In this document: positions 1 through 5,624 of the stretch, one piece after another
How positions within the stretch are numbered: the stretch's first letter is position 1
How the letters are laid out: each line of letters opens with the position of its first letter
NCBI GenBank assembly: GCA_015487645.1
Contig: WFPH01000217.1
Span: 1 to 6,529, forward strand
DNA: 6,529 bases
From: Thermosulfurimonas sp.
GTDB taxonomy: Bacteria > Desulfobacterota > Thermodesulfobacteria > Thermodesulfobacteriales > Thermodesulfobacteriaceae
Reading direction: 5' to 3'
Notes under the pieces: model-generated
Seen by the model: the letters and a program-made list of their open reading frames with translations, nothing else
Told to the model about the DNA's origin: nothing
Databases searched by the model: none
Translations under genes and position numbers: made by a program

Positions 1-1
1 A

Positions 2-274
2 GGGCTGGGCGGGGACTTCGAGTACGCGGCCTATCTGGCCAAAAGGGCCCTCCTGCGTCCCCTGGGGCGTCCCCATCCCCGGAAGGAGGTGGCCCGCCTG
101 GAGGCGGAAATCCTTCAGGAGATCAACCGGCTGGGAATCGGGCCCCTGGGCTTCGGGGGAAAGACCACGGCTCTGGCGGTCCACCTGGAGGTCCACCCCT
201 CCCACATCGCCAGCCTTCCGGTGGCGGTGAACCTCCAGTGTCACGCCCACCGTATCCAGCGGATCGTGCTCTAG
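2..274 (+). CDS. Fumarate hydratase class I, alpha subunit (C-terminal part; 5' end outside window)
   Basis: The frame is open from the left edge and gives 90 residues before TAG. They match the end of the alpha, iron-sulfur half of two-subunit class I fumarases and the related L-tartrate dehydratase: GIGPLGFGGKTTALAVH (about residues 46-62) followed by HIASLPVAVNLQCHAHR (about 68-84). The family catalyses reversible hydration of fumarate to malate in the cytoplasm with an oxygen-sensitive [4Fe-4S] cluster. The Cys of QCHA (codon 239-241) aligns with the third cluster ligand, equivalent to C318 of E. coli FumA. About two thirds of the protein is missing to the left; a GTG at 89 is internal, because the family match continues upstream of it. 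The protein stops at the usual alpha terminus and is not fused to a beta domain. No beta gene follows, since ftsZ converges directly on it. L-tartrate dehydratase alpha cannot be excluded from this fragment. Confidence 0.88.
   Translation, partial: GLGGDFEYAAYLAKRALLRPLGRPHPRKEVARLEAEILQEINRLGIGPLGFGGKTTALAVHLEVHPSHIASLPVAVNLQCHAHRIQRIVL
271..274. other. Shared CTAG: overlapping stop codons of convergent genes
   Basis: The palindrome CTAG supplies TAG for the plus-strand fumarase gene (272-274) and TAG for the minus-strand ftsZ gene (271-273). The two genes therefore overlap tail to tail by 4 bp with no intergenic space. Any transcript end or terminator must lie inside the opposite coding sequence. 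Confidence 0.9.
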
Positions 275-1392
275 TCCGCCTTGCGGCGGAGAAAAGTGGG
301 AATCTCCAGTTCTTCCTCCGTGGGCAGGGCCTCCAGGATCCGGCTACGCCGTCTTTCTCTGAGCGCCTCTTCCTTCTTGGGTTTCTCGAAGGGCAGGACC
401 TTCTGTTCCTCTTTTTTCTTCCCCTCCTCCTGGCGGCCGATCCCGGTGGCGATCACCGTCACCCGTAGTTCGTCTCCGATCTCCTCGTCGAAGACCACGC
501 CCCAGAAGATCCGAGCTTCTTCATGGGCCTCGCGGGCCACCTTGTCCGAGATGAGCTGTATCTCCTCCATGGTGAGGGTGTGAGGGTGGGCGGTAATGTT
601 GAGGAGCACGCCCCGGGCCCCGGAAATGGAAATGTCCTCAAGAAGGGGACTCGAGATGGCACTCTGCGCCGCGGCCTCAGCCCGGTTGTCGCCGCTGGCG
701 ATCCCTGTGCCCATGAGAGCCAGTCCACCCATGTCCGTCATGACCGCCCGCACATCCGCAAAGTCGAGGTTGATATAGCCGGGAAAGAGGATGAGGTCCG
801 AGATGCCTCGCACGGCATAGTAAAGGACATCGTCGGCCTTCTCAAACATTTCAAAGAGCTTGGCGTTTGGGGAAGCCAGAGCCAGCAGGCGGTCGTTGGG
901 AATGGTGATGATGGTATCCACATATCTCCCAAGCTCCTCTAGCCCCTTTTGGGCTACCAGCATGCGCTGTTTTCCTTCGAAGCGGAAGGGCTTGGTCACC
1001 ACAGCCACGGTGAGAGCACCCAGCTCTTTGCTGATACGAGCGAAGACCGGAGCCGCCCCGGTGCCGGTACCTCCTCCGAGACCGGCCGTGATGAAGACCA
1101 TGTCGGCCCCGGAAAGGACTCGCCGGATATCCTCCTCGGCCTCGAGGGCCGCCTCCCGGCCGATCTCGGGGTTCCCCCCGGCCCCGAGTCCTTTGGTGAG
1201 ATCCTTGCCGAGCTGGATCTTTTCCGGAGCGGGGTTGAGATCCAGTACCCGATAGTCCGTGTTGGCCGCGATAAACTCCACTCCCTTGAGCCCCTTGCGA
1301 ATCATGTTGCGGATGGCATTACCCCCTCCGCCACCCACCCCGACGACCTTGATCCTGGCCTGATATTCGGATTCCACCAGTTCAAAAGTCAT
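271..1392 (-). CDS. ftsZ: Cell division protein FtsZ
   Basis: Tubulin-like GTPase of 373 residues that polymerises into the cytoplasmic Z-ring at the division site. Visible motifs: the N-terminal glycine loop VGVGGGGGNA (17-26), the tubulin signature GGGTGTG (106-112), and the T7 synergy loop NLDFAD (208-213) with catalytic Asp210 and Asp213. The C-terminal domain runs to about 319. A short, very charged linker follows (about 320-359, rich in Lys, Glu and Arg). The last residues, ELEIPTFLRRKAD, are the conserved peptide that binds FtsA and other partners. The length is normal for the family. The ATG at 1392 lies 3 nt after the ftsA stop, with a G-rich ribosome binding site inside the ftsA end, which suggests coupling. 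Odd point: residues 44-50 read NTDYRVL where nearly all FtsZ have NTDAQ-L, in the T2 loop near the nucleotide. It is the last gene of the run, and its stop overlaps the stop of the convergent fumarase gene. Confidence 0.98.
   Translation of the reverse strand: MTFELVESEYQARIKVVGVGGGGGNAIRNMIRKGLKGVEFIAANTDYRVLDLNPAPEKIQLGKDLTKGLGAGGNPEIGREAALEAEEDIRRVLSGADMVFITAGLGGGTGTGAAPVFARISKELGALTVAVVTKPFRFEGKQRMLVAQKGLEELGRYVDTIITIPNDRLLALASPNAKLFEMFEKADDVLYYAVRGISDLILFPGYINLDFADVRAVMTDMGGLALMGTGIASGDNRAEAAAQSAISSPLLEDISISGARGVLLNITAHPHTLTMEEIQLISDKVAREAHEEARIFWGVVFDEEIGDELRVTVIATGIGRQEEGKKKEEQKVLPFEKPKKEEALRERRRSRILEALPTEEELEIPTFLRRKAD
275..290 (-). repeat. Short GC hairpin over the last codons of ftsZ
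   Basis: TCCGCC (275-280) pairs perfectly with GGCGGA (285-290) around a 4-nt loop. Read in the ftsZ mRNA the loop is GCAA, a GNRA-type tetraloop, closed by a C-G pair; the stem covers the codons for Arg-Arg-Lys-Ala-Asp. Read in the fumarase transcript it begins directly after the stop codon. Neither direction shows a T tract after it, so it is not a standard Rho-independent terminator. It may simply follow from the conserved FLRRKAD codons, or help define or protect a 3' end. Confidence 0.45.
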
Positions 1393-1395
1393 CCT

Positions 1396-2607
1396 TTACC
1401 CCCCTAAGCCCAAGATTTTCTTGAATTTGTCCAGCCAGCTCTCCGGAGGAGATTCCTCCGGAGAAATTTCTAGATACTTGGCGGCGTAAAGCAGCAACCC
1501 CACAGCCGTGGCCAACCGGGGATGATTCACCTCCTCCCCGAGCCCCGAAAGCTTAACCGGATAACCGATCCGCACCGGGAGCTCGAAGATCTGTTCCGCA
1601 AACTCCGGAAGCCCCTGGAGAAGGGCCGAACCCCCTGTGATCACCACCCCGGAGCTAAGGCGTTTCTTGAGGCCGGAGTGCTCCAGGTTGGTATTGAGGA
1701 TCTCAAGGAGCTCCAGCACCCTGGCCTCCAGAATCTCCGCCAGCACCTTCTTGGACATCTTGCGCGGAGGCTTTTGCCCCAGGGAGGGCACCTCCAGGAC
1801 CTCGTCTTCGTCCACCAGTTCCGGCAGACACACGCCGTGGGTCTCTTTGAGTTTCTCGGCCGCGGCTCGCGGGGTGCGCAGGCCTACCGTAATATCAGTG
1901 GTCAAAAGATCTCCTCCCACCGGAACCGAAGCCGTATAACGCAACGACCCTTCCACAAAGACGGCCACATCCGTGGTGCCTCCGCCGAAATCGATAAGGG
2001 CTACCCCCAGTTCTTTTTCCTCCTGGGTCAACACGGCTTCGGCCGAAGCCAGAGCCTGAAGAACCACGGCCACCACCTCCAGGCCCGCCTGAGAAACGCA
2101 TTTGACCAGGTTCTGGACCGCTGAGGCCGAAGCTTCTACCAGCAGGGCTTTGGTCTCCAGTCTCACCCCGCTCATGCCCACAGGCTGAAGAATTCCGGTC
2201 TGATGGTCTACGCTATACTCCTGGGGGAGGACATGCAGGATGACCCGATCCTGGGGCAGACTCACAGCCCGGGCGGCCTCGAGCACCCGCTCCACATCCT
2301 CCGCTCTAACCTCCCCTTCCTTGAGGGCGATCACCCCCTGACTCACCCGGGATTCGATGTGGGAGCCGGCAATACCGGTAACCACCCGACGAACCTCTTC
2401 ATAGGCCTGGGATTCGGCCTCCTTGCAGGCCTGGGCTATGCCGTGGCCCGCCTCCTCGATGTTTATGACCACGCCCTTGCGAAGCCCCTGAGCCGGGGCC
2501 AGCCCCACTCCCAGGACCGAAAGCTCCTCTCCCTTCTTTTCTCCTATGAGACAGCAGATCTTGCTCGTGCCCACATCCAGAGCCGCAAGCAACGTCCTTT
2601 CGCTCAT
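1396..2607 (-). CDS. ftsA: Cell division protein FtsA, actin-like membrane tether
   Basis: An actin/Hsp70-fold ATPase of 403 residues that anchors FtsZ filaments to the inner membrane and helps recruit later divisome proteins. Visible features: the phosphate-1 motif LAALDVGTSKICCLIGE (7-23); the FtsA-specific 1C (SHS2) region around 84-165; the phosphate-2 motif ALIDFGGGTTDVAVF (203-217); the adenosine motif VVITGGSALLQGL (321-333); and PVRIGYP (344-350). A short acidic, proline-rich linker (about 380-389, SPEESPPES) leads to the amphipathic helix SWLDKFKKILGLGG (390-403), the membrane-targeting sequence, which is intact. The length is typical. Start: the ATG at 2607 overlaps the ftsQ stop in an ATGA, so translation is probably coupled. 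The linker codons form a perfect 11-bp inverted repeat (listed separately). Confidence 0.97.
   Translation of the reverse strand: MSERTLLAALDVGTSKICCLIGEKKGEELSVLGVGLAPAQGLRKGVVINIEEAGHGIAQACKEAESQAYEEVRRVVTGIAGSHIESRVSQGVIALKEGEVRAEDVERVLEAARAVSLPQDRVILHVLPQEYSVDHQTGILQPVGMSGVRLETKALLVEASASAVQNLVKCVSQAGLEVVAVVLQALASAEAVLTQEEKELGVALIDFGGGTTDVAVFVEGSLRYTASVPVGGDLLTTDITVGLRTPRAAAEKLKETHGVCLPELVDEDEVLEVPSLGQKPPRKMSKKVLAEILEARVLELLEILNTNLEHSGLKKRLSSGVVITGGSALLQGLPEFAEQIFELPVRIGYPVKLSGLGEEVNHPRLATAVGLLLYAAKYLEISPEESPPESWLDKFKKILGLGG
1398..1405 (-). promoter_or_regulatory. Ribosome binding site of ftsZ, overlapping the ftsA stop
   Basis: On the minus strand AGGGGGGT precedes the ftsZ ATG with the TAA of ftsA sharing its last T. 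The spacing from the G run to ATG is 6 nt, and a second weak AAAGG abuts the ATG. The site is G-rich and not a clean GGAGG. Because the ftsA stop lies within it, terminating ribosomes could feed directly into ftsZ. Confidence 0.5.
1440..1464 (-). repeat. Perfect 11-bp inverted repeat (hairpin) in the ftsA linker, just ahead of ftsZ
   Basis: The arms at 1440-1450 and 1454-1464 are exact reverse complements around a 3-nt spacer, with about 7 G-C pairs in the 11-bp stem. In the mRNA the arms are UCUCCGGAGGA and UCCUCCGGAGA. The stem lies 47 nt upstream of the ftsZ ATG. It encodes the FtsA linker residues SPEESPPES, so it can partly arise from repeated Ser-Pro-Glu codons. No U tract follows in the transcript, so it is not an intrinsic terminator. 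A role in mRNA processing, stability or pacing of ribosomes before ftsZ is possible but only inferred. Confidence 0.7.
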
Positions 2608-3356
2608 CGGGCCTTCCCCTCCCGATAGGCCAAAAGGGCCCTTCCTTCAGGATAGTCCAGCCTTATAGCCGCGGCCTTCCGGTAAAGACCGTTGCGATAA
2701 AGGTAAGTCATGATCCTGTCCAGTTTGCGATAGTCCGCTTTGAGGGCGGCCAGGGGCTTGGGTTCGAATTGAATCCTCAGCCCCTCTTTGGTGTAAAGGA
2801 GGATGCGCTCCCGGCCGAGATAAACCTGAGAGAAGCTTTCATAACAGGGCAAATAAAGATCCTTGTCCCGCACCCAGGCCATAAGCCGGAGAAAATCGGC
2901 CTCCTTTTGCAGAAGCTCTTCGGCTTCCACGCTCACCACCGGATAGTCGAAAAGGGCCTCTTTGGGGGCCTCGGCAAAGGGCCGCCCGTCGGGATTCAAA
3001 AAATAAAGCTTTCCGGAGAGCACGACCACCGCCACCGGATCCTCCTCCTTCACCCGGATCACCACGGTGCGGGGAAGATCGCGCGAGACTTGAACCGAGG
3101 CCACCCAGGGATGACTCTCAAGCCTTTCTTTTATTTCCCGTAGATCCAGCCGGAAAAGGTTTTGCCCCCGTATTTTGGCCGGCAAGAGTTCCCGAAGTTC
3201 ACTTTCCGGAATCCGCTGGAGACCCTCGATCTTCACCCGCTCAAGGGCAAAGAGATCCATCTGCCGCACCAGAAAAAGCCCGCCGTATAAACCCCCGGCT
3301 ACCACCAAAATCGATATCACCAACCAAACCAGAAACCTTTTAAGCCCGGCCAACAA
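2604..3356 (-). CDS. ftsQ: Cell division protein FtsQ (bitopic divisome protein with POTRA domain)
   Basis: A single-pass inner-membrane protein that links the cytoplasmic ring to periplasmic synthesis machinery through the FtsQ-FtsB-FtsL complex. With this start it has 250 residues: a short basic cytoplasmic tip (LAGLKRF), a transmembrane segment at about 8-30, then a POTRA domain at about 36-106. The POTRA region includes LERVKIEGLQRIPESELRELL, then WVASVQVSRDLPRTVVIRVKEEDPVAV. The FtsQ/DivIB domain follows to about 220. Start choice: the longest frame opens at TTG 3374, but that codon has no good ribosome site. The in-frame TTG TTG pair at 3356 and 3353 follows GGAGGT by 5 and 8 nt. Either removes up to 7 residues without touching the membrane segment. 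The gene overlaps the 3' end of murB and ends in an ATGA overlap with ftsA. No ftsL or ftsB is visible in the window. The family call is firm; the exact start is not. Confidence 0.93.
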   Translation of the reverse strand: MLAGLKRFLVWLVISILVVAGGLYGGLFLVRQMDLFALERVKIEGLQRIPESELRELLPAKIRGQNLFRLDLREIKERLESHPWVASVQVSRDLPRTVVIRVKEEDPVAVVVLSGKLYFLNPDGRPFAEAPKEALFDYPVVSVEAEELLQKEADFLRLMAWVRDKDLYLPCYESFSQVYLGRERILLYTKEGLRIQFEPKPLAALKADYRKLDRIMTYLYRNGLYRKAAAIRLDYPEGRALLAYREGKAR

Positions 3357-4242
3357 CCTGCACCTCCGGTTCAAGAGTAAAGCCGAAAAACCTAAAAACT
3401 CGTTCGCGGGCCTCTTCCATAAGAGCCAGGATGTCGCGACTTCGGGCCCCTCCCAGATTGAGGATGAAATTGGCGTGTTTGGGACTTATGAGGGCCCGCC
3501 CTCGGCTCCGGCCCTTGAGACCGGCTCTTTCGAGCAGCCAGCCCGCCGCCGGGCCGCTTTCGGGATTCTTGAAGGCACATCCAAAAGAAGGCCGCCCCAG
3601 GGGTTGCCTGTCTCGTCGAGCCGCAAGAAAACCGAAAATCCGCTCCCTCACCTCTGCGGGAGAAGCAGGTGCAAGCCGCACGATCGCCTTGACCAGCACG
3701 CCCCCGGGCCCGCGGAACCTTCGATAAGCAAAAAGCCCTGGCTCTCCCGGCACCCTTACCAGCCCCTCCTCGTTCAGCACCCAGACCTCCTCCACCAGCT
3801 CGCCCATACTTTTTCCAAAAGCCCCGGCGTTCATGAAGATCGCCCCGCCCACCGTGGCCGGGATCCCGGCCAGGAACTCCACTCCACCCAAACCCCGCTT
3901 AAGACCGTAAGCTATAAGGGCCGCTACCGGGGTGCCGCAGAGGACCTCAAGTCGTCCCGGCGAAAGTTCCCTCACACCCGCAAGCCCTCTCAGGTTCACC
4001 ACCACCCCCGAGAAACCCTCGTCCGCAAAAAGAACTTTGCTCCCCCCGGAGAGCCAGAAACAGGGGATAGCCTTCTCGGAAAGATAGTCCCAAAGGATCT
4101 CAAGCTCGGAGACCCTTTGCGGAAAGACCATAAGGGCGGCCGCCCCTCCTACGCGCACGGTGGTATACCGCCAGAGGGGTTCGCCCTCCTTAACCCGCAA
4201 GCCCTTCCTCTTCAGATCCTCAAGTACGCCCCTAAGCCTCAT
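3340..4242 (-). CDS. murB: UDP-N-acetylenolpyruvoylglucosamine reductase MurB, type II
   Basis: A cytoplasmic FAD enzyme that reduces UDP-GlcNAc-enolpyruvate with NADPH to UDP-MurNAc, the second step of peptidoglycan precursor synthesis. At 300 residues it has the short type II layout. FAD-binding features are YTTVRVGGAA (26-35), LSGGSKVLFADEGF (64-77) and LAGIPATVGGAIFMNAGAFG (124-143). The substrate domain carries QPLGRPSFGCAFKNPESG (213-230), and the end has EPEV (291-294), where the second Glu is probably the conserved catalytic one. Oddities: the general-acid Ser of the usual GS-FKNP motif is Cys222, and the usual GSN of the flavin loop reads GSK (Lys69). Both occur in an otherwise well-kept protein, so it is probably active. 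The ATG at 4242 overlaps the murC stop as ATGA, with AAGGTG just upstream. The end overlaps the start of ftsQ. Confidence 0.96.
   Translation of the reverse strand: MRLRGVLEDLKRKGLRVKEGEPLWRYTTVRVGGAAALMVFPQRVSELEILWDYLSEKAIPCFWLSGGSKVLFADEGFSGVVVNLRGLAGVRELSPGRLEVLCGTPVAALIAYGLKRGLGGVEFLAGIPATVGGAIFMNAGAFGKSMGELVEEVWVLNEEGLVRVPGEPGLFAYRRFRGPGGVLVKAIVRLAPASPAEVRERIFGFLAARRDRQPLGRPSFGCAFKNPESGPAAGWLLERAGLKGRSRGRALISPKHANFILNLGGARSRDILALMEEARERVFRFFGFTLEPEVQVVGRA
3362..3367 (-). promoter_or_regulatory. Ribosome binding site that places the ftsQ start
   Basis: On the minus strand the sequence reads GGAGGT-GCAGG-TTG-TTG. The GGAGGT is a near-consensus Shine-Dalgarno site, 5 nt before TTG 3356 and 8 nt before TTG 3353, both in the ftsQ frame. 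It lies inside the last codons of murB. It would be useless for the longer frame opening at TTG 3374, because it sits downstream of that codon. I infer that ftsQ starts at 3356 or 3353. Confidence 0.6.
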
Positions 4243-5624
4243 GCCACCTTCTCAAAAACCCCTACCGTGAGCAACTCCTCTCCCAGCCGGTAAACATCCC
4301 CGGCCCCCATGGTCACGAGAACATCTCCCGGCCTCAAGAAAAACTCCACCTGGGCCCTCACGGCCTCTAAATCCGCAGCAAAAAGAGTAGCCTTAGGTCC
4401 CCGGATCCGTTTCACCGCCTGATAGAAACTCTCCCCGCTGATCCCGGGAAGGGGTTTCTCGGAGGCCGGATAGATCTCGGTGAGGAAAAGAAGATCCGGC
4501 TCCTCAAGAACCCTCAGGAAATCGCGCCAGAGGGCCTTCGTGCGGGTGTAGCGGTGAGGCTGGAAGACGGCGAGCAACCTCTTTTCCGGAAAAAGGGCCC
4601 TCAGGGTCGACAGCGTGGCCGCGATCTCCCGGGGATGGTGAGCGTAGTCGTCGAAGACCGGCACACCGTCGATCTCCCCTTTGCGTTCCAGGCGTCTCCC
4701 CACCCCGGAAAAGGTTGAAAGCCCAGAAAAGATCTCCTCGGCCGAAAGGCCCAGGACCAGGCCCACGGCCACCGCGGCCAGCGCATTCTGGACATTGTGT
4801 CTTCCCGGAACGGCCAGACGGAATCGCCCCAGAATTCTTCCCCGCCAGCAGACCCCCACCTCGGGGTAAGGGCCCTCGGAAAGTAGATCTCCTCTAAGCT
4901 CGGCCTCTTCCTCGAAGCCGTATGTTATGAGCCTTCCGGACAACTTCGGAAGGATAGCCTTTACCCCCGGATCGTCCAGGCAGGCGACCAAAGCACCCTC
5001 CGGGTCCACCCGATGGGCGAACTTCACAAAGGCCCTCTTCACGGCCTCGAAGTCGGCGTAAAAATCGAGGTGCTCCCGATCGATATTGGTCACCACCGCG
5101 ATGTATGGCCGGAGAATGAGAAAAGAACCATCGCTTTCGTCGGTCTCGGCCACCAGATATTCCCCGCGGCCGAGACGGGCGTTCACCCCGAAGTTGTTCA
5201 CCCGGCCCCCGATGGCCACCGTGGGTTCCAGCCCAGCCTGAGAGAGAACCGCCGCGATCATGGAAGCCGTGGTGGTCTTGCCGTGGGAGCCCGCTACCGC
5301 GATGCTCTTGGGATGAAAAGCCATGATCTCAGCCAACATCTCCGCCCGCGGAAGCACCGCGAGCCCCCGCTCCCTCGCGGCCAGGATCTCGGGATGCTCC
5401 GGCGGCACGGCCGAGGAATAAACCACCACCTCGTTGCCCCTGAGATGGGCGGGGTCGTGTCCGTAGTAGACCTCTATGCCCTCGCGCTTCAGAGCCTCGG
5501 TAGTGGGCGTGCGGCGAAGATCGCAGCCCGAAACCCGGGCCCCCAGGGCCTTGAGTAGCCTGGCCAGGCCGCTCATACCCACACCACCGATACCGATCAG
5601 GTGAAAATTGCGATCTTTAAGCAT
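4239..5624 (-). CDS. murC: UDP-N-acetylmuramate--L-alanine ligase MurC
   Basis: A cytoplasmic Mur ligase that joins L-alanine to UDP-MurNAc using ATP, starting the peptide stem. At 461 residues it is of normal length. The order is an N-terminal UDP-binding Rossmann domain with HLIGIGGVGMSGLA (8-21), then the central ATPase domain. The latter has P-loop AGSHGKTTT (111-119), VAETDESDGSF (158-168), which holds the metal-binding Glu, and TNIDREHLDFY (179-189). PGRHNVQNALAA (273-284) is the family Asn motif. The C-terminal domain carries FDDYAHHP (324-331), FQPHRYTRT (354-362) and TMGAGDVY (438-445). All these residues match the MurC consensus, which separates it from MurD, MurE, MurF and Mpl. The ATG at 5624 lies inside the 3' end of murG (8-nt overlap), with GGAGG 9 nt upstream. 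It ends in an ATGA overlap with murB. Confidence 0.98.
   Translation of the reverse strand: MLKDRNFHLIGIGGVGMSGLARLLKALGARVSGCDLRRTPTTEALKREGIEVYYGHDPAHLRGNEVVVYSSAVPPEHPEILAARERGLAVLPRAEMLAEIMAFHPKSIAVAGSHGKTTTASMIAAVLSQAGLEPTVAIGGRVNNFGVNARLGRGEYLVAETDESDGSFLILRPYIAVVTNIDREHLDFYADFEAVKRAFVKFAHRVDPEGALVACLDDPGVKAILPKLSGRLITYGFEEEAELRGDLLSEGPYPEVGVCWRGRILGRFRLAVPGRHNVQNALAAVAVGLVLGLSAEEIFSGLSTFSGVGRRLERKGEIDGVPVFDDYAHHPREIAATLSTLRALFPEKRLLAVFQPHRYTRTKALWRDFLRVLEEPDLLFLTEIYPASEKPLPGISGESFYQAVKRIRGPKATLFAADLEAVRAQVEFFLRPGDVLVTMGAGDVYRLGEELLTVGVFEKVA

Noticed and set aside
275..290. Intrinsic terminator for ftsZ or the fumarase gene
   Set aside because: The stem is only 6 bp and no T tract follows it on either strand, so I list it only as a hairpin.
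949..1407. Plus-strand open frames antisense to ftsZ (also 523-942 and 860-1255)
   Set aside because: They overlap each other and lie opposite the most conserved parts of ftsZ, and none shows a domain or ribosome site.
1461..1500. Possible ftsZ promoter in ftsA on the minus strand (TTGCTG, 15 nt, TATCTA)
   Set aside because: The spacing is short and the -10 match is poor. Internal ftsZ promoters are known in other bacteria, but this one is not supported by sequence alone.
1522..2124. A 200-codon plus-strand open frame antisense to ftsA
   Set aside because: It has no family motif and low-complexity His, Leu, Gln and Arg content, and the opposite strand encodes a complete FtsA. It is a shadow frame.
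3175..4293. A 372-codon plus-strand open frame antisense to murB and part of ftsQ
   Set aside because: Its translation is rich in Pro, Arg, Ser and His with no recognisable domain. It lies wholly opposite two firmly identified genes and is explained by stop-codon scarcity in GC-rich DNA.
5013..5558. Plus-strand open frame of 181 codons antisense to murC
   Set aside because: It mirrors the MurC P-loop region and has no protein features of its own.
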